Shown in pieces: positions 46,947 through 57,794 of a DNA stretch of 64,000 bases (positions within the stretch are counted from its first letter, which is position 1; each line of letters begins with the position of its first letter). This stretch comes from Littorina saxatilis (lineage: Eukaryota > Mollusca > Gastropoda > Littorinimorpha > Littorinidae), in NCBI RefSeq assembly GCF_037325665.1, contig NC_090246.1, forward strand, positions 60,277,655 through 60,341,654, given 5' to 3'. A model generated the notes under the pieces. It did not search any database. It was not told the DNA's origin and saw only the letters and a list, made by a program, of their open reading frames with translations. Position numbers and translations under genes: made by a program.

Positions 46947-47795
46947 GTATGTGTGTGTGTGAGTTAGTGTTAGTGTCTTATCGTCTATGTGTAGGCTTTT
47001 TTTTGTCTATCCGCCCGCCTGCCTGTTACTTTGTCTGTACGTACGTCAGCTTGTCAGTCTGTCTGTGTGTATGTCTGTCTGTCTATATGTTTTCTTCTGT
47101 CTCTATCTTTATCTTATCTTTGAGTTTGTCTGTCTGTCTGTATACCTTTAGTGATGGTGTCTGTCCGCTCGTCCGTATATCTGTACTTCTGTCTGTTTCC
47201 GAGTGTATAGTTATGTACCATTCTGTCTTTCAGTTTGTGATCCTGGAACTATTCAAAAATACCAACAATGTAGATGCCAAACAATGTGTACCAACAATGC
47301 GGATGCCAAAGCCAGAAGCTCTTTATCATACAAGCAATATCACATCAAAAGGCTACATCATGCTCTAACTCTCGTATCAAGCAGCGAAGGAATCTTACAT
47401 AATTATAAAACAGTAAATAGTGTTACCACCAATGGCTATCTCATTCTCACGTTTAAGTGTCCTTAGTAGCCACAAATGATAAGATATTCGACATATTAGG
47501 ATCACGTCGCTTAGGTCGCGAGGGTTATATATCGGAAACGCTTCGGAAGGGGTCACTTGAGTTATGATGACGTCTGCCGCCGCACAAATGCGTTGTTTGC
47601 TTTCACGCTTTTCGTGATAATCGCTGATAATGAGAGAGAGACAGACAGAGAGAGACAGAGAGAGGGACGGGGGAGTATTACCTAGCACCAATTTTGTCAC
47701 AAGCAGCATGTGCGTAAAGAAAAGTGTAGCCTGCTGTCTACTTGTTATTTAAGCAGGATGCGGGCCCTATATATATTGTCTCCTCCCTGTTTCAG

Positions 47796-47862
47796 ATACA
47801 AACCAAACTCTTCACTTTCCCTGAACCAAAAGAAGGAGAGAGCAGCACCTGGTAATGTGACC
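47796..47862 (+). promoter_or_regulatory. Probable 5' UTR end of the Toll-like receptor
   Basis: CTCCTCCCTGTTTCAG at 47780-47795 is a good splice acceptor upstream of the chosen ATG. A 5' UTR intron is therefore likely. This also argues against the longer frame that could start at 47710, whose first residues do not form a signal peptide. Confidence 0.45.
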
Positions 47863-50800
47863 ATGGAAGGAAACAAGAATGTGACGCTTTGGCTTCTCTG
47901 CTGTTGTATTTTGGCTCAAATTGTCAACACAACTGCCTTCGTTTCTCCTACAACGAAAACTACCAATATCTCAACTAAAGGCAACAGAACGAGCAACACG
48001 TCTGCTGACGATGATGTGTACTTGCACCTTCCAAGCAGCTCGAATCAAACCAGACTAGAGTTTGAATTATTAGGTGGTTCGACAACAATGATTTCCACCT
48101 CTTCCACTCCTGTGTCGCACGATGGGAACAGAGTCGGTCCCAGCACGCCCAACGCTGGGATCGTCACACCAGCGAACACCGACACAAATGATTCTGGACA
48201 CACCCAAGCAAACAGAACCGCAATATCCAGCAGCAACGACCCAGCACAGGCAGCAAACCTCTCCCACTGCCGCTACCAGTTCACCCAGATCTTCTCCGAC
48301 TCTCTGTACACGAAAGATAATGTTCTTCTCAAAAGCGCTGAGCTGTACTTCACCATCCTGCCCGGCCAGTCCCGATGTTACATGACGAGAGAAGACTTTG
48401 AGAGCAGGTTGAGGAACTTCACCACAGGACCGGAACTAGTCGGCCACTTCTGGTTCAAGTGTCGCGAACCTGGCACACAAGTCCTCTTTAAGGAGAACTA
48501 TGAAGTAGAGAATATGCCAGAAGAAGGAGAAGGAGGAGAAGGAATGTTAGAGGAGGATGTAAACCTTACAGAGGGAGGAAAAACGAGAGGCGGTCCAGAC
48601 GACCCCAACTACTACAACTTTTACCCCAACTTCATCGGCTATTTGAAGACTCTCAACTGCAGGGTGAGCCTCAAGGGCATCGACATCGTTGCCAACATGA
48701 CGGACATGAAAGTCCTGATACTGATAGGAAACGGGGCTACAAGCGGATTTTCCCAACTAGAGAGCCGACCAGAATTGTGCCGTGCCTTTCAAGGAGTGGC
48801 GTCTATTGGCATAGTTGACGACCGACAGGGACAGAGGAGCTTGGAATTGTTAGGCCTGTGCGCTGGGAATCTCAACAACATTGCTGAGTTATTTTTTGTG
48901 AACGACAGTATCACGTACTTTCCAGAGCGTTTGAAAGCAGCCTTGCCCAATAATCGCGCGCTGATGTTGAAAGGCAACAAACTAACTTCCCCTGTAGATT
49001 TCCCCTGGTCACCAGGCTACGCGGAACTGCCGAGAAACCTAAGCAGAAACTACAAGTTTAACTTCTTGTACAGTTACGATGATATGATTGACATTGAGCC
49101 CAACTTGTTTCGTCGTGTGTACATTTTGGACGGCAACAGAATCCAGAACATGACTACCTTTGAACTTACAGGCGAGTTCCAGTATGTTTCCTTCGAGTAT
49201 AACGAGTTGAGAAAAATCTCAGGTTCTGTATTTCGACAGGTAGAGGATCTACAGTTTCTGAGCCTGGCTAACAACAAATTCGAGTCACTGCCGGAAGATG
49301 TGTTTGTCGGGCTAAGCAAGTTGAAAAAACTTGACCTTCACAATAACAAACTGAAACATATTTCGCAAAACATTTTCAGAAGCTTGCGAAATCTCGAGCA
49401 CCTAAACTTGGCAGGAAACCAGCTTACGGTGTTACAGGACTGTCTGTTCTTGAGTCTACAGAAGCTGACCGACTTGATTTTGAGCAACAACAGCATCAGT
49501 GAAATCTCCAGACACGCCATCTCACCCCTCTCCGTCCAGCTCAAACACGTAGATCTTCAGAACAACCCGCTGACGGAATTTCCTGTCGTGCTGCTCCTAC
49601 TATCAGGCCTGAAAGAAGCGAACCTGGACCGTACACACATTGAGGTCCTTGACTTTGTTGAGATAGACAGAGAGACTTTATTGATAGAGATCATGCGAGG
49701 TCTGGTCAACCCCAGCTCCGGGGAGTACGCCAAGATCACCGACACGCCGACCTACCAGAAAAGAATCTCTCTCAGACACAGCAAACTGCGTTCAGTCGTG
49801 GTCTACGACAAGACACCAGAAACCCTGCAGACGTTCATCTTTGTCATTAAATTCTACACGGTGAATGTCGAGGGCTCGCCCTTAGCGTGCGATGCCAACA
49901 TTCTGAACGTGACCCACGAGGTAGAGTCCTGGAAAGCCAAGGGGATACTGACAGGCGAGGAGCCCTGCCTGAAGCAGTGGAAGTGCGCCTGGCCTGAAGA
50001 CCTGCACGGGCGAACCGTGACCAGTCTCAAGGACAAGGAGACCTACACTCTTATGGAATCCAGCGGAAGCGAAAATCATTCGTCAGCCTCGTCATGCCCG
50101 GAAGCCTGCGCGTGTTACATGCGCACGCGTGTGCAGACTGTCATCGTGGACTGCAAGCAAGCAGGTAAACGAGACTATACGTTCAGTACTGTTAAATGCA
50201 GTTACTTCATTGTCCTTTTGTGCCGTGTCGTTTTTGCTTGCATTTGCTAAATTTAATTTTAAGCAAGAGGATTCGAGTTGCAGCTATTGTTCATGAAGTG
50301 TGTTTGTGTATTTGTTTTTGTTTTTAATTGTTTGCTTGTCGGGGAGGGGGGGGGGGGGAGGGGGCTCATCGATACATATACGGTGAATAGAAAAACCTCG
50401 AAGCTCTGCTGTTTTATCCCATTTGTGTTTTGTTCTTTCGATCCGGGGATTAATCCTGTTTTACGGAGTAATTGTCTCGTTTTCGTTTTCTTTTAATTTC
50501 ATGTGTAGCTCGTTCACCTTCGTTTTATTATTTTCACTGCCCTATAAAGCTGTTACCAATGAATTCAGCGTCAGTCAAAAAATTGAAAGAAGAAAAATGA
50601 CGTATTCATTTGTTTTTTTCTCGTCTATTCTTTTTTGCAAATATGTTACACATTTGTCACTGTGTCTTGTATGCCCTTATCCTTTTTCTTGCACCCAACG
50701 TAATGTCATTTTGCGGAATAAAGAGATGAGAGAGTTTGACGGTTTGGAATTGTCCCCATCAACAGGTCTGACGTCCTTCCCACCACGAGTGCCGCCCAAC

Positions 50801-53579
50801 ACACGCGAACTGTGGCTGCAGAACAACACCATCAAGACGCTGGAGAAGCTACCCTACCTCGGGGACCTCCACCACCTCAAGCTCACCTCCAACAACCTGC
50901 AGGGCCTGCCCCAGGACGTCATCAGCTTTATGAAGGTAAACAAGAGCAGGGTTGGATTTTAGGGGGGGGGGGGAGGGTTGGATGGGTTCCGGAAGCTCCC
51001 CCTTCCCCCTTCGCCCCTTACCCCTCAAATGTACCTTTTTTTCTCAAGGTGAGACCAAACATAAACCTTCATCATGCTAAATGTCAACAGCATCTGGGGT
51101 GACTAGCCCTCAACCCCACCGCCGCCTGCCCAGCCCCGGAACTCAGGACTGCCTCATTTTGGAAATCCCTCCCACCCATACAGTAGGTCCAGACCTGAAG
51201 AGGTTGGACATTGTATTGTTTGTTTTTCATCCCGTTTGTCTCATGCATGATGAAAGATGTTTGTTCGTTCAGCGATTCTTGGAGATAAAAGTCACTTTAT
51301 CATTCAATGGTTTTTCAGCGCTCCTTATGAGAGAAAAAAACCCACTTGATTGTTCAGTCTGATAATGCTTCCTTCTGCAATATTGTCCCAGACTAAAGAA
51401 AAGGCAGCCAGATTAGCAGCGCAGGAACAATAGCTAGATCTGTCGTTGAAGCTGTTTCGTTGTTGTAAAAAATCTAAAACATGTGGGAATATTGTGCTAT
51501 TTGAAGTGAACATTATGTAGTGCTTTGCTACTACTGCTATGGTTGCAATTGCTGCTGCTTACGACGACGATGACGACGACGACGACGATGATCATGATGA
51601 CGACGACAAAGAAAATAATGATGTTATTTTTGTTTAAGGACCTCCGCTTGCTGTACGTTGACGACAACTGGCTGACGGGACTGTCCTCCCCTCTGGAGCA
51701 AGTGAAGCAGCTTCGCGTAGCAGGCAACCGTTTCCGCTGTGACTGTCACACTTTGTGGATGAAAGACTGGTTGTTAGGCCATCAGGTGGGTGCAAGTTAT
51801 CTTTTTGTTGGCGGTGGTGGTGGTGGTGGTGGTGGTTGTTGTTTTTGTTGTTGTTGGCACACCGAGTGATATTGTAAGATTTACCCCTTTTTTTCTTCGC
51901 CAAGCCTAGTCCGGAAGCAAAGTGATCAGTTTACTGAGTGAGATACCGGTCTCTGGGTGAATGAAATATGGCAAATGGTATACTGTACATTGTGTCAGGA
52001 GTATTAGACGGTAAAGGTACGTTTCTAATTATGGACTTTTTCAATTATCGAATTTACGAGAAAAATTCAGAATAAAAAAAATGGGAATGAGGTAAAATAC
52101 GTAGAGACCGTTGAAAAGCAAAAGTATAGACATTATTCATGCAGAAAAGACTGCTACTACTGTTAAAAGATCAGGTTCTAGAGAAAACCAAACACAGTCA
52201 AAGCAAGCGTGTTGTAACACCATCACATGTACTCGTTTCAGAATGTTGTGGAGGACTGGCTGGACGTGCAGTGCAGCGTGGAGGGCAAGGACGGATGGCA
52301 GTTCTTCACCTCCGTTCCTAACGACCAGTTCATCTGCAAGGCCTCCGCTACCCTGGGGCAGCTGGCTGTTCCCATAGCGGTACCCGTCATCTTCTTTGCC
52401 GCTATCCTGACCCTCTGCATCGTCGCTTTCTTGCAGAAAAGACGCCTGAAGGTGCTTCTGTACGTCCACACCGGTCTCCACCCCTTCGATCGGGATCCCC
52501 CTGATGACGTCAGTCTCTATGACGTCACGGTGTGTTGCGGGGTAGGCTCGCGCGACTGGATGTTGCAGAACGTCATTAAGCCTTTGGAAGAGCGGGGCTT
52601 CAGGGTGTTCTTCTACAGCAGGGACGCGTTCGTTGGGGTCACGACGCTGGAGAACGTTCACTACTGCATCGAGAACGGCCGGAGACTGGTGGTGGTGCTG
52701 GGAGAAAGCTGGGACCAGGATGACCTGCTGGTGACCGCCACCCGCGAAGCTCTGGCCAAGTGTCACAAGGACATGGTGCATTTCCTCACCGTCGTCGTGC
52801 ACCAGCTGTCCCCAAAGAATATCGAGAACAAGGACATGCAGCAGTACATCAAAAGACAGCGTTACATCGACACAATAGACAAGCACTTTCTCAAGAAGCT
52901 GCTCTACGAGATGCCTGAACTGATGAGCAAAGTTCACCACGACGATGAAAAAGAGAAGATGGACTATCTGCAGGTGACAGAAATCCAAGGGAAGCCTGTC
53001 ACCCTGAACGACATCGTAGTGGCTGCGGATGACGAGAACCTCACAGTCAATGCTCTGAATCTTCGTAACCTGCGGAGCGGCATAGACAAAGCTGCCGTGG
53101 TGATAGACGTTGACGAGAAGCAGCATCACGCTCACGCTGAAGAGAGAGACGTGAAGTCAGTGTTTGTTTGGTACGCAGAAGACGACCTCCAGTTTACTTT
53201 ACGCCAGATCGTAGAACCTCTGGAGAAACTAGGCCACACGTGCATTCTTCAAGACAGAGACTTCTGCATAGGCGCTGCAATACAGGAAAACATCGTCCAG
53301 GCAGCAGAAACGTGCGAACGCAGCGTTTTTGTCCTGTCCAATCAGACGCCGCGTAACGAATGGTTCACGTTCGCCTTCCACGTGACTTTCAACCGCCATT
53401 TGCAAGGCAAGGAACAGCAGATGGTGTTGGTGACGCGTGAGGGTGTCGACGTCACTAACTTTGTTGAAGAGGTTCAGCAGGTGGTGAAAACTTCAGCATT
53501 GTTGAGCGAGGGTGACCCGTGGTTTCAGGCAAGACTAGTCAAGTTTGTGCAGTGTGACGTGATGGTGAGAAATTTGTAA
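47863..53579 (+). CDS. Toll-like receptor with twin intracellular TIR domains (four exons, 1318 aa)
   Basis: The exons are 47863-50164, 50766-50935, 51639-51785 and 52242-53579, with GT/AG signals and phases 1, 0, 0. ATG 47863 (GACCATGG) starts a signal peptide (TLWLLCCCILAQIV). A Ser/Thr/Asn-rich stretch and an acidic Gly/Glu insert (about 217-246) follow. LRRs are clearest at about 445-596 (LEHLNLAGNQL, LTDLILSNNSI); the LRRCT is at about 672-720, then an LRRNT at about 745-764 (CPEACACYM), two to three more LRRs and a second LRRCT at about 853-905. This is the multiple-cysteine-cluster plan. The membrane span is at about 912-937. TIR1 spans about 966-1100 (YDVTVCC, RDAFVG) and TIR2 about 1176-1318 (FVWYAEDD, RDFCIG, NEWFTFAF). 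Neither TIR has the BB-loop Pro or a Glu four residues after the Trp, so NADase activity is unlikely. Inferred role: innate immune sensing at a membrane; ligand unknown. Confidence 0.95.
50951..51200 (+). mobile_element. CAGGG-family MITE fragment in the receptor's second intron
   Basis: CAGGGTTGGATTTTAGGGG, a G run, GGGTTCCGGAA, C-rich sequence and AAATGTACCTTTTTTTCTC appear in the order seen in the reverse complement of 46126-46292. A clean right end was not found. Confidence 0.45.
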
Positions 53580-53629
53580 CGATGTGCGTGACAATCGCCA
53601 AGCTTGTGTCCTATTCTGATGAACCCGCG

Positions 53630-53631
<2 letters not shown>

Positions 53632-53712
<81 letters not shown>
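53632..53712. repeat. (GT)n microsatellite in the receptor 3' UTR
   Basis: A pure GT run starting 53 bp after the stop codon and before the AATAAA at 53928, so likely transcribed. Confidence 0.95.
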
Positions 53713-53721
<9 letters not shown>

Positions 53722-53927
53722 CCAGTGCAATCCTGTGTTTTGACTTTCAAAGAAGTGAACATTGTCTCTGATGAACAGAATTGAAGCCCAACCAACATCG
53801 ATATAGCGTCAATTCTTTTATACGTTTGCCAAAGTGCAAGAACATGGGTAAAAGTATTCATTTCCTGTTACTGTCCAATAGTATTTCAAAGTTTTTGTAT
53901 ATTTTGTTGTTGTAGCTTTTGTACATG

Positions 53928-53933
53928 AATAAA
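53928..53933 (+). promoter_or_regulatory. Polyadenylation signal AATAAA of the Toll-like receptor
   Basis: AATAAATAAAAA lies about 350 bp past the receptor's stop, at a plausible 3' UTR distance. Confidence 0.55.
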
Positions 53934-54099
53934 TAAAAAGCAAAAATAAATTCTTTTTGAGGATGCATTTTTACTTTTATAATTACGATTAAGCCTACAC
54001 TGACACGATTGCTCCGTATTCAAACCTAGAACATTAATATCACACTCAAAACTGAAACATGAAGGACACAAAATTGGCAATTATCTCTGAACAATACTC

Positions 54100-54821
54100 C
54101 ATCAAGCAGACAATCAGTAATTTATTAATCGATTTTTCAATCAATCAATCAATAAGTCGACCAAACAATCACTCACTCAATCAATCGGTTAATCAATTAA
54201 TCAATTAGAAAACGACAACAACATCATATTTATTTAGCGGAGACTTTAATTTGCAAAACCGAGATTACGAACAACTCAGAAACGCACTGTTTCTCAAAGT
54301 ACGTGTCACTGATAATTTGCTAGTCTTGGGTAAAAAGTTGACCTATATATCTTCAGAAGGTTGGTGACGTCACCTTTGAGCCGATATTTACCAGCCAGTT
54401 ATTAGCATGACTAATGTGGGCGTGACATGTTCCATTACGTAGGATCATCAAGTCCGCTGAAACAAAGGAAAACAAACAGTTATATCTTCTTCAGCAAAAG
54501 AAAATACAGTAACCCTTCCGCGTTAAAATTGTAGAAATGGTAATGGTAAAGGTAATGGAAATGGTACTTAACTCTAGAAACCTGACAAAATTGCGTCTTA
54601 AAAGAGAGGGTGCTTGAAAAATAATGGAATTATTACCGAACTTGTCAGTGAAAAAAACACCATTTTATCACAACACGGAAATCACTTCTAAAAAGCAGAG
54701 GTCCTAAATTGGTGACCTCACCGTACACAGTAATCGAAATGTTGTTCCCAAAATTAACAAGATATGTGTCTTCCCCTGACGTTGCTTTGTGATCGAAGAG
54801 CGGGTAAAATAAATGTGCCGT
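54100..54821. other. Intergenic stretch after the Toll-like receptor
   Basis: Contains AATCAATC tetramer repeats (54115-54210) and GGTAATGGTAAAGG-type repeats (54535-54570). No gene was recognised. Confidence 0.35.
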
Positions 54822-55068
54822 TGTCACGAACTGAAACCTCTGCTGAACAATCCTTCTCATTGCGGTCAATGCGCATGCGCCAATCTTGGACTTAAAAAAT
54901 GCGACCCTTTGACCGAACGAACCATGGGTTAGGGTAAGGGTTAGGGTAAGGGTTATTGCTAGGGTTAGGGTTAGGTTGTTCACAACCTGATTAATCTGCC
55001 CGTGTTAGCGCATGCGCAGTGACCGCAATGAGAAGGATTGTTCAGGCAGAGTTTTCAGTTCGTGACAC
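54822..55068. mobile_element. Foldback element with telomere-like repeats in its loop
   Basis: The left arm 54822-54886 and right arm 55007-55068 are near-perfect complements over about 62 bp (TGTCACGAACTGAAA, GAACAATCCTTCTCATTGCG, TGCGCATGCGC). The loop holds TTAGGG/TAAGGG repeats. No target duplication was found. It ends about 20 bp before the zinc-finger transposon. Confidence 0.75.
54925..54976 (+). repeat. Interstitial telomere-type repeat (TTAGGG / TAAGGG)
   Basis: GGGTTAGGGTAAGGG units are repeated with a short interruption (TTATTGCTAGGG). TTAGGG is the molluscan telomere repeat. The array is short and internal, so it is not a chromosome end. Confidence 0.8.
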
Positions 55069-55824
55069 CGGAATGTAGTCTTTGATAAATACACGCCGTG
55101 GATCGTGTAACTCTGCATTTGCGCCACCGCAACTTTTTATCGCTTCACGCCGACGAAGAGGCAAGCTGCGAGGTAGGTCTCTCGAATGATAAATTAAATT
55201 GTTAGAATGCTAGGCACTCAGCATGTTCTCAAGTGTTGCATTTCACATACTTATATCCTTAGCTATATTTCTGTATATATTTTTTGATGCTTTGATGGCC
55301 CTGGTGATCGTGACGATCTGTTTTTCTTCTCGTTTCCCCATGTTCTGGGCATATTTTCAGTTTCTGCGTCAAATGCAACAAAACGGAGATTACTGGTTAT
55401 TCTTGGACATGTTCACTGATAACTTTAATGTTTTATGAATCTCCACGTGTAGTTTCTCTGTATATAGTTCCATATATACTTTGCAAGAAGCAGATAAAAA
55501 CAGAGTGTCAACAACTCTCTGTAATTCGCCACCGCATCAATTCAATGTTAGATGTAACTCGCCACCGCATTTTTTGTTATTCGCCATCGCACTACGCAAA
55601 AATCAATGTGGGAAGAAACTGCGTCTTCAAAATTTAAAAAGAAAAGAAAAAAAAGGCTAATCAAAATCGGTTGAATCAATTCAATAGTGTGCTTAACAAA
55701 ACTTCAGATAAGTGCTTCTTTTTCAAACTAAAAAAACCCAAAAATAATAATAATCAAAATATGCTGGATCTATTCAAAAGTGTTCATTGCAGAACTGAAA
55801 ACAAAATTCTTTGAAAACAACATT

Positions 55825-55991
55825 TCAGGCAACACATTTCTTGGAATGGCGTAAAAGCTGCGTCCTGTACATGAAAGGATAAAAGCATCTTGGGCAGGAG
55901 TGAGCAAGTGTGTGTGTGTGTGTGTGTGTTGGTGTGAGCCTTGAGTGTTGATTTGTGTTTATACTCTTTGCCACAGACATCACACGCGTAC
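55825..55991 (-). pseudogene. Out-of-frame fingers 4 and 5 of the transposon's zinc-finger gene
   Basis: Finger 4 (C-x2-C-x12-H-x3-H) lies at about 55990-55925 and finger 5 (C-x2-C-x12-H-x3-C) at about 55895-55828, in two different minus-strand frames. The CA/TG run at about 55910-55930 lies between them and is a natural place for length change. Confidence 0.55.
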
Positions 55992-56375
55992 TTAGTGATT
56001 TGCACACGTGTGGCGGTTTGGGTTTGCATTCCGTTTGCACGCAAATTTTTTGTGGCACTTGGAGCAGTCGAATGGTTTTTGCCCGATGTGCTGTTTGTTC
56101 ACATGTGACTGGAGGTCTGCAGACCTCGTGAATGTTTTTTTGCACATCCCACAGGTAACCCTTGGACCCCCACCCTCTGTGTGATGGCAGAGCCTGTGGT
56201 TTCTTAATGTTCGTTGGTGTTTATATGTTTTCCCACATTCTGGGCATAAACACTGCTTTTGCTCTGACTTCTTTTTCTGCGGTGTCGAAGTCACTGGTGG
56301 TCGAGTAGTAACTTCTACCACATCACTGACATCAAGGAAGCTGTCAATGGTTTGCCCGGACTGTTCCAAATCCAT
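55992..56375 (-). CDS. C2H2 zinc-finger protein inside the transposon (127 aa in this frame)
   Basis: The start ATG (56375-56373) directly follows a splice acceptor (GGTTTTGTTGCAG). Upstream minus-strand segments 56907-56673 and 56566-56513 look like exons with GT/AG borders, but do not join in this frame and are probably 5' UTR. The product begins MDLEQSGQ. After a linker with QKKKSEQKQ come finger 1 (C44, C47, H60, H64 or H65), finger 2 (C75, C78, H91, H96) and an irregular finger 3 (C104, C107, H122, H127, with 14 instead of 12 residues between the pairs). Past the stop, two further finger-like segments occur in the other two frames: CDVCGKEY...HTNTH and CPRCFYPF...HSKKC. A CA run separates them. 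The ancestral protein therefore likely had five fingers, and this copy has lost frame twice. Fingers of this type bind DNA; the target is unknown. Confidence 0.7.
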   Translation of the reverse strand: MDLEQSGQTIDSFLDVSDVVEVTTRPPVTSTPQKKKSEQKQCLCPECGKTYKHQRTLRNHRLCHHTEGGGPRVTCGMCKKTFTRSADLQSHVNKQHIGQKPFDCSKCHKKFACKRNANPNRHTCANH

Positions 56376-57636
56376 CTGCAACAAAACCACTCGTATCCCG
56401 TCAGAAAAGTTATTGTATAAGCATATGTGATTGAAGAGCGCAGCGATTTTTGCCATTCTAGCAATAAACACTCAGTGGCTGAAATCACTAAGTTTGACAA
56501 TATGGAACCTACCTCTTCCTGTTTGATTTGCGGTCACTTGAGTCTGAAACTGGGCCTGGAACTCTCCTGTTAAAAACATTGTGGGGCCAAATACCACATA
56601 ATTCTAAAATTCTTAAGCTTCGTTGGTGTTTATGTGTGTGAAATAATTCTAAAATTCAGTCATTCCTATTACCAGCGACAACACAAAAACTCATTAGTTT
56701 GACGCTGGAAGAGAAAAGAACGCCTCTGACAGACGTGACGTTTTTCGGGAAAGAAGAATGACGAAGAATGTGGGAGTGAAACGCCGCCAGGTGCGTCTCA
56801 GAAACGTGTTCTACAAAAGCTGAACTATACACTGAACTGAACAACTCCAAATCAATATTTTCAATTGGAAGTGACAGAATCACTGAACTCTTCAACATAT
56901 TATGCAATTCATTAGACAGTTGCGGTGGCGAATAACATCCAAGACGTGAAATTGCGGTGGCGAATTACACCAAGCATCGGTGGCGTATAACATGAAGTCT
57001 AATTGTTTGTGTTTTCTTTTGCCGCGTGCGTCACCCAAAGACAAAATTGTGCAACAGCATTCATCAAGAATACAAAGGACATGTTTAGCTCACAGGATAT
57101 CATCACGGGAATGCATCAACTAGTGCTGTTTCGTTGAAGTTACGAAGGAAGGGACAAATCGTGCAATTTCAGCTACAATTCCAGCAGAAATCGGACTTCA
57201 GAACTGCCGAAACCTGACATTTCGACTAAAAAAGCACGTACCTTAGACCTTGAGTATATACTTCTTTAAAATCTACTAATGAAGAATCTAGATGATGCCT
57301 GAAAGTCCTACAAATTTTCATTTTCTGTGAGAGACCTACCTTGCAGCTTGCCTCTTCGTCGGCGTGAAGCGATAAAAAGTTGCGGTGGCGCAAATGCAGA
57401 GTTACACGATCCACGGCGTGAAATAGGACACGCTTTCAACGGCGGTGGAAACGTGTTTTCAGATGTTGTGTTTCTAAAAGTGTTCAACTTCCCTGAGTTT
57501 GTGAAACATATTTGACTTACTAATATAACATTTATGTTAGTATCTGGTTGTTTTTTTGTTTTGTTTTATAAAGTAAGTTTATTTTGTTGCTTACTTATAT
57601 TGTGTTGCTTACTTATATTTTGCCTATTTGACTTAC

Positions 57637-57794
57637 ATTTGGTTGGATCCAAATCCATATAGTGGCAGAGCAGACACTCGTTGGAGGTATTTCCATCAGA
57701 TGCACACACGTACAGAGCAGATTACACTAGCTATGTGTGTGCCTGCTTCCATCGCAAGGTCTGACGTGTCTGTGCGATATTTGTTGCATTCAGG
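57637..57794 (-). pseudogene. Kazal-type inhibitor exon, frameshifted
   Basis: The minus-strand exon has acceptor TTTCTCCAG and donor GTAAGT. It begins PECNKYRTDTSDLAMEAG and, after a one-base frame change in a GTGTGTG run, continues CASDGNTSNECLLCHYMDLD. The second half is the Kazal core (C-x-SDG-x-x-x-NEC-x-LC). The first half is nearly the same as the exon at 62241-62409. Its length (158 bp) differs from that exon (169 bp) by a non-multiple of three, consistent with the frame loss. Either a dead duplicate exon or an assembly error in the GT run. Confidence 0.65.

Larger units (their letters stand above)
55092..57420. mobile_element. 2329-bp DNA transposon with 92-bp terminal inverted repeats carrying a C2H2 zinc-finger gene
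   Basis: The termini 55092-55183 and 57329-57420 are complementary with a single mismatch over 92 bp, beginning CACGCCGTGGATCGTG. AAATA flanks both sides exactly (55087-55091, 57421-57425). The motif TTGCGGTGGCG(A/C)A, or its complement, occurs inside both terminal repeats and again near 55524, 55557 and 55582 on the left and 56918, 56950 and 56975 on the right, always inverted between the two sides. The only recognised gene is the minus-strand zinc-finger gene. No transposase is visible. CAC termini and a 5-bp duplication are shared with Transib/RAG-like elements, but the long repeats are not typical, so the superfamily is open. Near-identical repeats point to a young insertion. A 71-residue hydrophobic plus-strand frame (55223-55438) is unassigned. 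Confidence 0.9.

Noticed and set aside
46739-47368. A 209-codon Cys-Val-rich frame upstream of the Toll-like receptor
   Set aside because: It runs through GT and TCTG repeats and has no domain or splice context.
47710-47862. Longer N-terminus for the Toll-like receptor
   Set aside because: The first residues from 47710 do not form a signal peptide and a good splice acceptor lies between them and the ATG at 47863, which does start one.
52137-53135. A 332-codon open frame on the minus strand
   Set aside because: It lies entirely antisense to the TIR-encoding exon of the Toll-like receptor; its composition follows from codon bias of the real gene and it has no recognisable domain.
55223-55438. 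Small membrane protein gene in the zinc-finger transposon
   Set aside because: Only a hydrophobic AT-rich frame; no homology recognised and no codon pattern to support it.
56656-56907. First coding exon of the transposon's zinc-finger protein
   Set aside because: The segment has a donor and an open frame, but neither it nor the 56513-56566 exon joins the zinc-finger frame without a stop, so I treat both as probable 5' UTR.
55092-57420. Assignment of the zinc-finger element to Transib
   Set aside because: CAC termini and a 5-bp duplication fit, but the 92-bp terminal repeats, the AT-rich target and the absence of a RAG1-like core leave the assignment unsupported.
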